DNA of 64,000 nucleotides from Dicyema japonicum (GCA_011109175.1 RDEW01000046.1:290006-354005), one strand, 5' to 3'. Counted from the stretch's first letter, positions 10,711 to 22,285 are shown. Made by a program: numbers and translations. Notes: generated by a model not told the origin, from the sequence alone.

Positions 10711-11336
10711 ATGGCTCAGAAAAAGTCTAACGGTGATGAGACAAAGCAAGGAGAACTGGATTATAACTTTAACGTTTCAACATCATTTAAAGATTACTTA
10801 ATACTCGTATTCTTTGCCTGTCTTGTTTCGGCATCCCCACTATGTACTAAACATAATATTACTATAGGGTATTACTGGAGTATTCTAATAGTTGATTTGA
10901 CTTCTCTATCAAATTATTATCTAATTCCCCTCGCTTGTAGTTCCGTTGTCTTAATCCTCTCCTATGTGAGATATAAGGCAAAGTGGAGAGTATATATGTA
11001 CAACAAACGACTCAATTCTGTTAGTTTGACTATTAAATCAAAAGAGGACTTTTCTGAATATACTCCTGCTATCAAACGGGAAATGTTTAGTTTCATTTTA
11101 TTATAGGGTTTTGAGAAATGTCAATGTTGTAGTCTCTCATGAAGCTTTTTATGCCTCAATTTTTTATTGTAATCTCGGATTTTATATAACCCACGTGATT
11201 ATATCATACTTTGTTTTGTTCAATGCTGATCCAAAATTGTATGTAAATATTTTAATGAATTAGTAACTTTGTAGTGTCATACTTAATATCCCCATGTATT
11301 TCACTATTTCTGACTACAGGGACTGCAAAAGAATAA
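10711..11336 (+). CDS. SSR3: Translocon-associated protein gamma (SSR3)
   Basis: Four exons separated by introns of 24 nt (10844-10867), 22 nt (11085-11106) and 25 nt (11239-11263) encode 184 aa, against 185 in vertebrates. TRAP-gamma is a multi-spanning subunit of the ER translocon-associated complex next to Sec61. Visible features are a charged N-terminus, two membrane hairpins ('LILVFFACLVSASPLWYYW' and 'YLIPLACSSVVLILSY'), and the family 'VSHHEAFYASIFYCN' segment before the last helices ('FYITHVIISYFVLFNADPKF'). The chain ends 'LFLTTGTAKE', which parallels 'ALLSTGSK' of the vertebrate protein. I chose the ATG at 10711 because the homologous N-terminus starts there. The coding length is an exact multiple of three after splicing, so the gene looks intact. 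It is convergent with glycogen phosphorylase, only 48 bp apart. Confidence 0.92.
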
Positions 11337-11384
11337 CATAATTAATAATTGATTGTTATTTCTAGATTAGTTAATTATTGTTGG

Positions 11385-14218
11385 TTAAATTTTGGACTGG
11401 GGGTTAGGTAGTTTAGCCATAGAGGGGTTGACACCCCAAATTTCATTAGCATACTGAAATATTGAACGATCAGAGGAGAAATATCCAGCAGAAACAATAT
11501 TCTTAAAACACATACTATTCCAATGATCAGTTTTCTAAATAATAATAATGGGTCAACCAAATATGATTCCTCAATTTTAAGTTGTACTCTGATATAATCG
11601 TCATAATCAGCCATAACCATAAATCTATCGTGGTTCAAGATACTATAAAAAATTTCATGGAAAAGAGTAGGGTCATCTCTACTAAAGAATCCATCTCTTA
11701 TTTGATTAAAGCACTCTCTGAGTAATGGATTATTATCATAATAGGAACGAGGATTATATCTATGATTATCAGTATAAAACTACCCTGATGAATATTTTGA
11801 TTTGACATCATCTATTTTCATTCCGAATATAAATATATTCTCCATTCCAACCTGTTCTGCCATTTCCACATTAGCACCATCCAAAGTCCCAACTGTTAAG
11901 GCTCCATTTAGCTTAAATCATAATTATAATTACCATAAACTTCATATTTCCTGTTCCTGATGCTTCAGTGCCAGCTAACGATATTTGTTCACTTAAATCA
12001 GCAGAAGGAATAATTTTCTCAGCTAATGATACTTTGTAATCTGGTAGAAATAAAACTCTGAGATCATTATTTGTTTCAGGATCATTATTAATGACATCAG
12101 CAACATTGCATATCAATTTAATGATTAGTTTGGCCATCTTATAACCAGGTGCTGCCTTTCCTCCAATAATGACAGTTCGTGGGACTACAGTATATTCTTC
12201 TAACCCAGATTTGACTCGTTTTAGTCTGTTATACAAAGTAATAATATGAAGGCAGTTTAATAGTTGTCGTTTGTATTCATGAATTCTCTTAACTTGAACA
12301 TCAAACATGCTTGAAGGATCAATTGCCATTCCATATGTTTTCTCAACATAAGCAGCAAATTTTCGTTTATTATTCTTAGATTACAAGTAATCATACCTGT
12401 TTTATGACTCCAATTTCGTCCATGATAAGTCGATTATCACAAAGGTGAGAGAGTTGTTTCAAATGACTTAAATCAGTAATAAACCCATCTCCAATGTGCT
12501 GTAGTAATAAACATTATAAACAGAATGAATAAAGTCAGTCAAAGCTGGATTACAGTACACCAGCCAACGTCGAGGAGTTATTCCATTTGTTTTGTTTTGA
12601 AACTTTTCAGGAGTCATTCTAAAAAAGTCAGAAAAGCTAAGAAATAACAGCAAAGTCATACATGTCTGTTTTTATAAGTTCAGAGTGAAGTTTGGCAACT
12701 CCATTAACCGCGTATGACCCAATTATTGCTAAAAATGCCATATTCACCCGTTTATTACAATCCTCCTCAATAAGACTCATTCTACGAACGATCTCAAGAT
12801 CACGTGGCCATAATGTGGCGACATTCTATAATACTATAATAATAAACACCTGCAAATGAATAAAATTAATTTTGAAAATAATTTGTAATATACGAGGAAT
12901 TACAACACCAAGCATTGAAACAGGCCAATGTTCCAATGCTTCAGGAAGTACAGTATGATTTGTATAGCTAAATGTTTTGGTGCAAATCTTCCAAGCATAA
13001 TCCCAATCCAGTCCTTCCACATCCACAAGTATTCTCATCAATTCAGGGACTGCCAATGAAGGATGGGTATCATTTAATTGAATTGCAACCTAAATTTTAA
13101 TATAAAGTAGTGCTTTATCGGGAAATTGATCAAACAAAGTCCTGGGCGTCTTTGATGACTTATATCGACGAATAATATCTTGTAAAGTAGCTGCCACGAG
13201 AAAATATTCCTGTTTAAGACGGAGTTCCTTTCCTTCAAATCTCTAAAAGTAAAATAATATAAAACATCATCATTTGGGTACAAAACACGAGTTATTGATT
13301 CTGCAAGGTTTGTGTCTATCATAGCCTGGACATAATCACCAGTGTTAACTAATACTTAATCACATAAATACAGCATTCTAACAGAAACCCAGCTGAAGGT
13401 TTAGCAGCCCATAACCTCATTGTGATGACGTGGTTATTTCCATAACCAGGAACAGGAGTGTCATAAGGCATTGCGTAAACAATTTGAGTATCGATCCAAT
13501 TAACTTTCCCATCAACTTCATCTGTTCTTCCATAAAAGTGAATAGGAAGAATATATTCATATCTACATTTTTCCCACGGATTGCTGTATTTAAGCCAATT
13601 ATCAGCCTCTTCTCTCTAAATATTGAATGATTTGTCAATAACTTGATAACCATCATATATGCGTTGCGTGAAGATTCCATAATCATAACGGAGTCCATAT
13701 CCCATTGCTGCCAAACCTAAGGTTGCCATTGAATCGAGATAACAAGCAGCCAAACGCCCAAGTCCCCCATTCCCAAGTCCAGCATCTGGTTCCATTTCCT
13801 CTAACTCCTCCATATCAAGTCCCAACTTTATGTGATTATTCACCATTACCTGATAAATAGCTTCCTCACATTCACCTTCAATACCAATATTTATCATAGA
13901 ATTGCTCAAAAGTCGACCAACGTAGAATTCCATAGAAAGATAATAAATTCTCTAAACGTGAATGGACAAGTAAACTTTTGAATCTCGTTCATAGTGGTAC
14001 TGGTGAGATCTAATCCAACGGGATGCCATTTTGTCGCTTACAACGTATGCGAGAGAGAAGTAATAATCTCGTCTAGTGGCAACATTTCTATCCTTGCACC
14101 GAGAGTAGTGAAGATGTCGATTAAAACTTTGTTTGATATCTTTTACGTCGTCGGCTCCAGGAATACTGCGGACACTAATTTGTTTTCTCCTTTCAGAATC
14201 AGATATGGGAGAGGCCAT
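11385..14218 (-). CDS. PYG: Glycogen phosphorylase
   Basis: Releases glucose-1-phosphate from glycogen in the cytosol, using pyridoxal phosphate. Thirteen introns of 22-27 nt are removed to give exactly 842 codons (841 aa), the normal length. The N-terminus '[20 protein letters not shown]' keeps the Ser that is phosphorylated by phosphorylase kinase in vertebrates (RKQISVR). Also present are '[20 protein letters not shown]', '[18 protein letters not shown]', 'NGITPRRWL', '[15 protein letters not shown]' without its first V, and the PLP-lysine motif '[20 protein letters not shown]' with V in place of I. The C-terminus is '[16 protein letters not shown]'. One intron (13090-13113) has GC..AG ends. 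The second intron is 24 nt with no stop, so its retention would only insert eight residues. The start at 14218 matches the family N-terminus. Confidence 0.97.
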
Positions 14219-14329
14219 TAACAAGTTAATTCAAATTAAAAAAATAAGATTATGATTTGGATAAATATTATTATTATTAGCAATATAATATAAATTTATA
14301 TAAACTACAGTTCAAATGGTTCCTATCCT

Positions 14330-14870
14330 TAAAAGACAGAATTGTCCGGATCAAACAGATGGAGAAACGAAAGATGGAGAAAATTTACAAAACTCGGTTC
14401 CTTTCTTGGGATTCTGAAGAAATCGCCAGGAGAAAATTGTTATTGTCAAGTAACTATGACTAAATTAACCAAATAATGGATTGAAGGACGTCATGTTTAT
14501 AAATATTTGGGGGAACAATGCACAAAAGCATCTCGAAAAATCAACATACTGAAAACTGTGTCAGGTCTTTCGGCCAAAGCAATGGGAGCCGAACCATCAT
14601 ATATAAACAATTAATTCGAATCACAATTAACCATGCAAGTCCTTGTTGACCTCTATCTCCCTTAATTCTATCGACATTCTACAAAGTCTAAAACTCTAAC
14701 AATTACTGGATGTCTCAAATAACCCCTATTGGTCATCTTCACTGGGAAACAAAGATCCTCCCAATTGGAAACCTTTTGGAAATGAAAGTTCTGTACTCCC
14801 AAGCCTAAAATTTGCAGGCATTGAGCACGCAATTGGGAGTTACCTCTTATGATCGCGAGCCCATTGTTTT
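14330..14870 (+). mobile_element. Degenerate LINE remnant
   Basis: The plus strand holds 'KASRKINILKTVSGL' followed by 'YINN..FESQLTMQVL' around 14525-14640. This is the C-terminal thumb region of a jockey-like RT, with stops. The rest is unclear. Confidence 0.45.
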
Positions 14871-14874
14871 GCAA

Positions 14875-15120
14875 GATTTTAGGCTCGCCCTTCCACAGCC
14901 CTGAAAGCCGTCCGATTAGCCTATAAAATCAGACTTCTCAACAGAGATCAGCTAGAAGGCGCACCGTTACCAATGTCACAGTACTTTCTCCTTTATAAGT
15001 CTTCAGCAGTGCTCGCTGCTGAACCCGCGCGCATCGATGAATTGAGACAATTTTCATTAAGGAAAGTATCCATGTTGTTGAATCCTAAGCAAAACACCTC
15101 ACTTTGCTCCATGAAAAATA
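14875..15120 (-). mobile_element. LINE-E 3' fragment
   Basis: It aligns along its whole length with 1560-1810 and 36895-37110, sharing for example GCCGTCCGATTA, GTACTTTCTCCTTT and CTTCAGCAGTGCTCGCT. On the minus strand it corresponds to the 'WD.TC.DT' 3' domain. Confidence 0.65.
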
Positions 15121-15149
15121 ATTATAAAAATTATTAACATAAAGATAAG

Positions 15150-15645
15150 TGACCACATGTCAAAAAACTTGGTTCCCTTCTAAGAGAAAGTGCAGATATT
15201 ATACGAAGAAAAACCTTGGCAAATAAGGCTATGTGTAAATTAAAAAAATTATGGCTTGAACCAATACTATAGAATTTAGGATACTGCTATAAAACTCGCT
15301 TATAAAACCTATACTGCTATATAATGCTGGGACCTGGGCTACCTCAAAAAAGAAAGTGTAGAGGCTGAAACTGTTTCCAAATGAACTACATGAGAAAATA
15401 ACAAATGAGATGGTCGATCAGGATCTCATGCAAAGTAATTTATAAGAAATGCAGGAGTAAGCATGAAGATAATGGAATCTCGTTGGTGATTATTCGGGCA
15501 TATCCTGAGGATGAAGTTGCATCCCTGTCCAACAGAGCAACGGAAGACAACTATGCTTGTAAGAGGGAAGTTATTAAGAACCCTAATAATAGAGGTGTAT
15601 GGAAGAGACATTCTACAAACATTATGCTCCTGTAAAGTGCTCATA
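15150..15645 (+). mobile_element. LINE-B C-terminal fragment
   Basis: Plus frames give 'LGSLLRESADIIRRKTLANK', 'PILLYNAGTWATSKKESVEA' and 'ESRWWLFGHILRM'. This is the order seen at 19330-19800 and 21790-22280. Stops and frame changes occur throughout. Confidence 0.65.
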
Positions 15646-15699
15646 ACAAATATTAATTTTGAGCCTAAATTTAATAAAAGTAATCACAAATTGCGGTAG

Positions 15700-16045
15700 A
15701 TAAGATTCAGATAGGAAATAAATTGATTTTAATCTCTATATCCCCACTGAATAATGATGTAATTAATTTTCATATAGTCCGCAATGAAGCAAAGACCATT
15801 GAAACAGTCACGATTATAATCCCAAATGTTCTTAGTTCGACCAATACTATTAAAAATTAAATTTTCGTAATTCTATTTTAAGTCTATTTGTAACATAAAT
15901 TACAATTATAGTCAATATATCAATTGCACAATCAATTGCACTTAATTATATAGTTAATGACCCAATAATAGCTGTTGTGATTACTTTGTCAATAAATAGT
16001 AACTTTGGTTTATAAACTTGCGAAATTTATACTAAATGTAAAAAA
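15700..16045 (-). pseudogene. Cation diffusion facilitator (zinc/metal transporter) pseudogene fragment
   Basis: On the minus strand, frames that need several shifts give 'KVITTAIIGSLTI', 'LSAIDCAIDILTIIVIYVTN', 'SIGRTKNI' and 'GIIIVTVSMVFASLRTI'. They fall in the order and spacing of transmembrane helices 2-4 of CDF/SLC30-type transporters, where the loop motif is normally 'YPIGR(T/K)R'. At least three lesions (stops near 15955 and 15870, indels near 15860) cannot be explained by GT..AG introns. No upstream or downstream exons are seen. It is a dead fragment, not a working gene. Confidence 0.6.
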
Positions 16046-16194
16046 TCAATAAATGGTTATCTCGGTTACTATATTCCATTTCGATACCTCCAACCTCTTA
16101 ATCTCATTGACAACTTTTGTTTATAATATTTTCTTATCAAAATTATTATTAATTTATTTTTTTGAAGTGTTTTTCTTAATAATACTGCAGTTTA

Positions 16195-16450
16195 TGAAAG
16201 TCGTATTAATTATAGCTCCTCCCAGGAAGGACACACATATTAGTTAAATAAAGAGTAGTTGTCATAACTAATCGATGATAACCAAGGAATGCTCTTCACT
16301 TCTTTTTTCTTTATGTTGGGTGTGAATCCTTTTGTAGATAATCCGGTTCAGCAGTGCGCTGTTCACTGATGACGACATTACTCATCAACCAAAGCATCGT
16401 TGATGAGTGGAACTTTCAACCAGAATGTACAGCAGCTAGATTCTAACTAG
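16195..16450 (-). repeat. Repeat family X, copy 2
   Basis: It shares GCTCCTCCCAGGAAGGACAC, ACCAAGGAATGCTCTTCACT and a segment around CACTGATGACGAC with 43690-43890. The reverse complement of its left part matches 6690-6840. Confidence 0.6.
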
Positions 16451-16649
16451 GGGCTATCAGGTCTTTTTTTCTGGTACTCGTTACACTGAAGCAACATGTT
16501 TTTTCTCAAATATCTTACTTTTTAATGGAATTTTCCATTCTTCAGTAGAAATGTGTTATTCATTATTTTTAATTTTATAATTATATTTAACCATATCCAT
16601 TGGTAGGACTTATTAGACCTCCAACAATTTTATTATTTCTGGAATAGAG

Positions 16650-17035
16650 GGTTAATTTTTTCATTTATTAATTTATTAACCCCGGATACACCGAGAAAAA
16701 GTTAAAGTATACTCAATTCCAAAGACTACAAGTAAATACTAGAACTAGATCACTATGTGATCCCAACACGTTTCAGCAAATCCTTTAGTGGTTCGGTGTT
16801 CCTCTCTTCATCCCACACAAATCCATGGTGGTCGGTGTAACGGTTGCCATGAACCGCTTATGCAAATTAAGGTTACCAGGATGTTTTGTGGATCTCCAAT
16901 AAACCAATTTCCGGTCACCCTCTTCTGCCGTGATCTTTTGGGCATTCGTCCAATAACAATCTAAATAGTCTACTAGAGATTGACACAAAATTGTCAATTA
17001 AAACCAACTTTTCTCAATTTAACCACAAATATGTT
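16650..17035 (-). mobile_element. LINE-A 3' end
   Basis: The minus strand reads 'YLDCYWTNAQKITAEEGDR' and a terminal '..LKDLLKRVGIT' with a TAG at 16753-16755. The UTR and the 'ATTAACCCCG' tail junction near 16675 follow. One frame change lies near 16800. Confidence 0.7.
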
Positions 17036-17040
17036 AATAA

Positions 17041-17459
17041 TTAATATGTAGCAGTAGCATCAACAGTGAAATAAACTCCCTCTTTAATGCAGTACATTGC
17101 CTTCTTATATTCAGGGGGAGCCTCATCAGGGTTAGACATAAATTCTGCATTGCTGAAAGAAGGAGGAAGACTTTCGAATGACACATTGTTTCTAATATTT
17201 TTAAGCATATTCTGGATAAGTAAATAAAACTACATCATTGATTATATTTATTCTGTACAATGTCCAGTATTTAGCTGACACAACACAAAACACAAGAGAA
17301 ATAATCATCAATAATGAAGACAAATGCGAGTATTCTGTCAAATATATTCCTATTATTAAGACAATCAAAACCAAAAAATAATAACCCCATAATCCCACAA
17401 ACAATGCTTATGCTTGTAAAAAATAAAGCCCTCAAAAAATAGTTCCTATTTTGACCCAT
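17041..17459 (-). CDS. Small two-helix membrane protein with PPEY motif, unrecognised
   Basis: The ATG at 17459, two 22-nt introns and a TAA at 17041-17043 give exactly 124 aa. Two hydrophobic helices, 'ALFFTSISIVCGIMGLLFFG' and 'LSSLLMIISLVFCVVSAKY', are joined by a very short loop. A hydrophilic tail contains 'PDEAPPEYKKAM', a potential PPxY ligand for WW-domain (Nedd4-type) ubiquitin ligases. I do not recognise the family. The exact frame after splicing and the typical introns argue for a real gene. A small endosomal or plasma-membrane adaptor is a guess from the PPxY motif only. Confidence 0.7.
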
Positions 17460-17539
17460 ACAATTGTTTTATTTTTTAAAAGTATTAGAAATTTTTATTA
17501 ATATTTTTTTACAAATTCTATTGAAATTTATTGATTTTA

Positions 17540-17745
17540 AATTCTACCTTTCCGTTTGTGGAAGACCAGGAACAACCCTCCCGGTCCTTTTACAAGGCTA
17601 TCTGAAAGGCACAAAGAAAACATTGGCATCTGCTGACGACATGGACACACTGAGGGATCTGGCTAACTCTTTCTCTTATATTTTTGCTTCACATGCTATA
17701 AATATTAAGGCTCTCGTGAAAGTGCTAATATTAATAATAAACATT
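17540..17745 (+). other. Possible coding fragment, unrecognised
   Basis: An open frame reads 'CGRPGTTLPVLLQGYLKGTK' then 'LRDLANSFSYIFASHAINIK'. It lies directly upstream of a LINE-B copy. The sequence from 17762 (AAAGACTACAAATAAATACC) recurs at 16720 inside a LINE-A end, so the surroundings are repetitive. No family is assigned. Confidence 0.3.
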
Positions 17746-18059
17746 TCCGTTTTTTTAAATATACAAAGACTACAAATAAATACCAGAACTAGATAACTAT
17801 GTTCAACAATTGTCAACGATCACAGAATGGTTATTGCCACCTTTGGTCGGGCGAAACATGGTATCAAGCATAAGAAACATAACAACATTACAAACAATAG
17901 TAATGAGAATACAAGAAATGGATACGTAACGGGAAAACTGATCTCTCATCCAGACACAGTCAAAAATTACCAAAATACATCTGCTCTTATCTGAAAAACC
18001 CAACAGTAGGAATTTCGTGGGATCGCAAAAAGAATATAATAAACGAAGCAGCAAACCAG

Positions 18060-19850
18060 TACCTTGGTACGCGGGAGATAGTCAATATGGGTGGACGATA
18101 CATACAGAACTAGCAAAGAGTTAGCAAAGGAGTTAAAAGAAATCCATACAAAAAAAATAAACGAAAAAAACTATATCATGAGAAAAGCCCTTCAGGGGCA
18201 GATGGACCAAATCCGTAAAAAAATCAGGAGACTGAACAAGACACTACACCAAGAAGAACTACTTCGCAAAATCAACGAAGTATCCAAACTCAAAGATAAT
18301 TCACAAATGTATTTGGCCGCTCGTTTACTACGCCACACAACCCGGAAGGAACGAATAATCATCAAAGACAAAAATGCCAAGACATTACTGAATACTGAAG
18401 AGCAAACGGAAGTAATTGCAGCACATTTTGAGAAACTTTTCAATGTGACTACAGCAATCCTCCCATTCAAAGGAAAACCTAGACCCTTGAAAAAATCAAT
18501 TACAATTTTGGAAGTAAAAACAGCATCAAAAACTAAAAATAACAGAAGCCCTGGACCAGATACGATAAACCCAGAATAACTGAAATACGGCTCTGACCCC
18601 TTTTTGAAAAAATCGCTACACTACTAAATGAAATGCTTTCAACTAACTAACTTTACCCTGAGAACGGATTACTAATACTTATACAAAAACCAATAAACCA
18701 AAGGACCGGTTGAAAACTCACAACCTATTATATTATCAAATTCTCTACGGAAAGTCTTAGCTAACATTTTATTGGAACGAATAAAACGACCCGCCTATGA
18801 ATACCTACCCGAAAGTCAAAGTGGGTTCAGAGAAGGAAGATCAACAGCTGATGCAGTCTGGAGTCACAGATGGAGATGTGAACACATAAAAGATATTGCA
18901 ATGACATCCACATTCTGGGAATAGATTCTATCAAAAGCCTTTGACTCGGTTAATAGGAAAATTGATGACAGTGCTGGAAGGGTTTATTGACGAATCGAGT
19001 CTAAGAATGATTCAAATCCTTTTATCTAACACAGAGCTCCTTGTGAGAGTTGGAAAAAACCTACTCAAGAAAATTTGAATCAAACACAGGCACTCTCAAG
19101 GAGACTCCCTCTCTCTGCTACTATTCACAATATACTTGGAGGCTGCTATGAAGGAACTGAGACCATTATACCAAGGAAAAATATAAGAAGTGATTTATGC
19201 TGATGTAGACCTAATTTCTGAAGACAAAGAACTCCTGGAGCATGTACTAGAAAAGCACCAGATATACTTGGCAATTGTTTCTCACCGTGAACAGGGAAAA
19301 AACAGAACAGACAAGATAAGACGAGTAAACAACTCACTCGAAGAAAAATGGAGACACATAAAGAAACTTTTCTCTCTACTAGGAGATAGCGAAGACATCA
19401 TACGGAGAAAAACATTGCAAATGCGGCATTAAAGGTTAAAAATCTTTGGCTAAAACGGAAAGGATTTAACATAAAACAAAGGATTATGTTATACGACACT
19501 TCATCAAACCAATTCCTACTATACAACTCTGGGACCTGGGCCACCTCTAAATAAAAATTGGAGAGGCTAGACTCATTTCACAGAATCATCTAAGAAACAA
19601 GACTGGAATGTCATGGCCATCCAAGATCTCGCGGAATGGACTGTACAATAAGTGTGACTGTATACCATTAAGCCACGAGATCATTAACTCTCGTAGGAGA
19701 CTTTGGACACGTCACTATCTGACTATCCTCAGCAACTCCAGGAAGCCCCACCATGATAAGAAAAATGAATTGGTCATTCGACGTAAGGATCACAAAACCA
19801 CATGAATCAGACAATAATTCTAAACGTCGTCCATCCTGATTTGTCTTGAA
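18060..19850 (+). mobile_element. LINE-B, longest copy, inactivated
   Basis: A 162-codon uninterrupted stretch (18091-18579) holds the lysine-rich pre-RT region and ends in the RT 'NNRSPGPDTI' block. Further RT pieces are 'LRKVLANILLERIKRPAYEY', 'ESQSGFREGRSTADAVWSHR', '.ILSKAFDSVNRK' and 'HSQGDSLSLLLFTIYLEAAM' with frame changes. The C-terminal 'IIRRKTL' and 'LLYNSGTWATSK' follow. There is no intact catalytic DD. The 5' endonuclease is absent. The family resembles RTE-type elements. Confidence 0.8.
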
Positions 19851-20049
19851 ACAACCATAACTAGTATTCTTTTAATTAAGATCGCTAATTAGATAGTACA
19901 GGGATTCTTGTTGTATTACTCAGAGATATCTGTAGAACAAGTCTCAAGAGTTTTGGATTATAGACCACCAACACTAATCCATACTCCGTCGCAACAAACG
20001 TCCATGCTTACAAATTCACAAAATACATCACAAACAACTTTAGGATTAC

Positions 20050-20710
20050 GAATTCAGGAGCAGTCCCGGTAGAAAATAGACGTTCCCGTACCTGCAACTG
20101 CTCCAGCCTTCCATAAAACGTCCACAGTATCAATATTACTCTTCGCTTTTTTTAATTTTGTCTTATTGACCACCAACATGTCGATCTTGGAGGCACTCGC
20201 AAGTAGTGTTAGTACATTATGCCTTTTCTCTAAGGATCGGGTATTCACTAGCACTATTTTTAGCCCTTGCTTCAAACATTTGAGTGACCTTTTTTTCGAA
20301 CCCAAGTTCACCATCTCCATGTAATCCACATATGCAATCGAGCACAGATAGTTTAGTCGTGACATAATTTCCAATATTTCTGTGTATACATTCTAATACG
20401 GTCGTCCACCTTTGTAGAAGGAATAGCGGATCTCCAGGCAAAACAGGCATATTCAATCTGCTGAAGCCATGTTGAAAATCAGGAAATTGTAGAACAGGGG
20501 AGATTAACATTAGTACAAACTTCTTCAACACTTTTGACAAGTTATGGACTCTTGGTCCAGGTTTTGTCTTTTGTCGGATGTGTGATTTTCCATATTTTTT
20601 TGGAGACATGTGTCAGCGGTTACTGCATCAAGTAATGAAAAAGTTTGATGGTTTTGGTCAAGCGATTTTCTGAGATATTTTAAGCCCTTTATTTTAAAAT
20701 GGTCACCCAA
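20050..20710 (-). mobile_element. LINE AP-endonuclease 5' part
   Basis: The minus strand has 'GLKIVLVNTRSLEKRHNVLT' and 'LLASASKIDMLVVNKTKLKK' at 20080-20270. This is the start of an APE domain, where 'N.RSL..K...L..LL....ID.++.NETKL' is typical. The upstream frame (20217-20710) is unassigned. Confidence 0.6.
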
Positions 20711-20966
20711 AGGCAGGATTTTCGACTACCAATGTAAGTTCCCGACAGGAGGTGATTTTAAACAGACCGTAGTAGCTCTCAATTCTGAATTTAGAAGCTG
20801 CCGCAGATTTTAATAAGAGAGAGTGTTATGATTGGAGCCCAGCTTGGGGAGGGATAATTCAGTGTCTTGAATTGCTCGTACAGAAACGTTAGAACTTGAC
20901 TAAAGAGTTTCCACGAAGAACAATGAAAGTAATAAAGAAATTTTTTATAATATTACAAATATAAAA

Positions 20967-21645
20967 TTATGAGTCAAGTAAATGATTAAGGGCAGAATGA
21001 TAATATTTCATTTTCTTAACAACATTGAATGCATTCAATAATTGTCTATTTTCATAAAAATAAGCAAATTGTTTGCATAAATTATTTATTTCATTTTCTA
21101 TTTCTTCTTTAATTTTATTTCTATTGTCATCAGTTTTCGAATCCTGAATCCTTTCATTTAATTCAAATATATTAAGCAAAAAATCATCACTCCCCTCTTC
21201 CTTATCAGTTAAAACAAGTCCACTGAGAGAGAGGATGTATTCTGACCTCAATACAGAATCCTTTAGAACGTTGTATGCATCGTTTATAAATTTTGATTGA
21301 TCTACCGAGTACTTTTTTTCTCTCTATAATATTAAATACTTTTAATACGTCACAATTAGAAAAAGTGATGTCCGGATGGATAATCTGCTGATATTTTCTT
21401 CTAATTTCGGAGAGTCTCAAATAATCCACATTTGGTGATATTGGAAGATTAAATAGCGTAAAGTAATCGATGTGAGAACATTTTGGTTGGATGGCTTTAC
21501 AAGAACAGAAAATGAACTCTCCAGTCTTCATTCTACGACCACATTTCCAGCATCGATTCAAACATTTCTGTGAATATTCTTTAAATTGATTTAATTTAAT
21601 AAATTTAAAATTCACTAATAATCGATTCATTAACAACAAACTCAT
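20967..21645 (-). CDS. HSCB: HscB-type iron-sulfur co-chaperone (J protein)
   Basis: HSCB brings the scaffold ISCU and iron-sulfur clusters to the mitochondrial HSP70 (HSPA9). One 25-nt intron is removed to give 217 aa, close to the human 235. The N-terminus is basic and short, compatible with mitochondrial import. It is followed by the four-cysteine module of animal HSCB ('CWKCGRRMKTGEFIFCSC'), then the J domain with the diagnostic 'IIHPDITF'. The C-terminal three-helix ISCU-binding domain follows ('YSVDQSKFINDAYNVLKDSV', 'LRSEYILSLSGLVL' and onward). The coding length is exact after splicing. The start is the first ATG, at 21645. Confidence 0.9.
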
Positions 21646-21785
21646 GTAACCACAATTTTTAAATTTATATTATGTAATTTATTATTTATACAAAAAAATA
21701 AATACATAAAATAACTATATTATTATAAAAAGATCAATTAATAGATTTTCTATTAATTGGTTAAAAATTTACGCTTATATAATGG
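21646..21785. other. AT-rich upstream region of HSCB
   Basis: The region is almost purely A/T. A 22-bp phrase ending GCTTATATAATGGATTTG occurs twice (about 21773-21795 and 21803-21825) at the left edge of the next LINE fragment. Confidence 0.4.
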
Positions 21786-22285
21786 ATTTGCTTTTTCGAT
21801 TACGCTTATATAATGGATTTGTCCGACCAGTCCTCATATACAACGCAGGTACTTGGGGAACATTAAAGAAAGATATGGAACAACTTGACTCGTTTCACAG
21901 AAGTCAACTAAGAAAACTCCTTGGAAACTCTTGGCCAAAAAGAATCTAAAACAATAAATTATGCTGACTGGTGGGACCAATAAACCTGAATGTACTTGAA
22001 GCCCGCTGGCGCCTTTTTGGACAGATTCTACGGATGGGTGAACATACCCCATGCAATGCCCCCATGGAAGAATTTTTCGACCATACTGTATCTCCTGCAT
22101 TCAGAGGACTTATAAGAAGTTGTCTTCCAAGTACACTTGCGGAGGACTACGCAGTGATTGAAGGCCGACTGATGGATACGGACGAAATCAGGAAACGAGC
22201 ACGACAGCGAAAAGGATGGAGAAGACTAACGGGAAGGATGATCTAAAAACATGGCACAAGCGAAATCATAAACAGTGTTTACTGG
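21786..22285 (+). mobile_element. LINE-B C-terminal fragment
   Basis: Plus frames read 'VLIYNAGTWGTLKKDMEQLD', 'SFHRSQLRKLLGNSWPKRI' and, after a frame change, 'EARWRLFGQILRMGEHTPCN'. This is the standard C-terminus of RTE-like LINEs. The last frame is open to 22246. Confidence 0.75.

Noticed and set aside
16053-16247. Hydrophobic plus-strand frame upstream of family X
   Set aside because: T-rich low-complexity sequence overlapping the repeat; no start context or homologous pattern.
17600-17660. 'SADDMD' as an RT catalytic motif
   Set aside because: No hydrophobic strand before it and no RT blocks around it in that frame.
20520-20620. 2A-like 'KTKPGP' on the minus strand upstream of a LINE endonuclease
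   Set aside because: The DxExN part is missing in every frame; only PGP remains, which is not enough.
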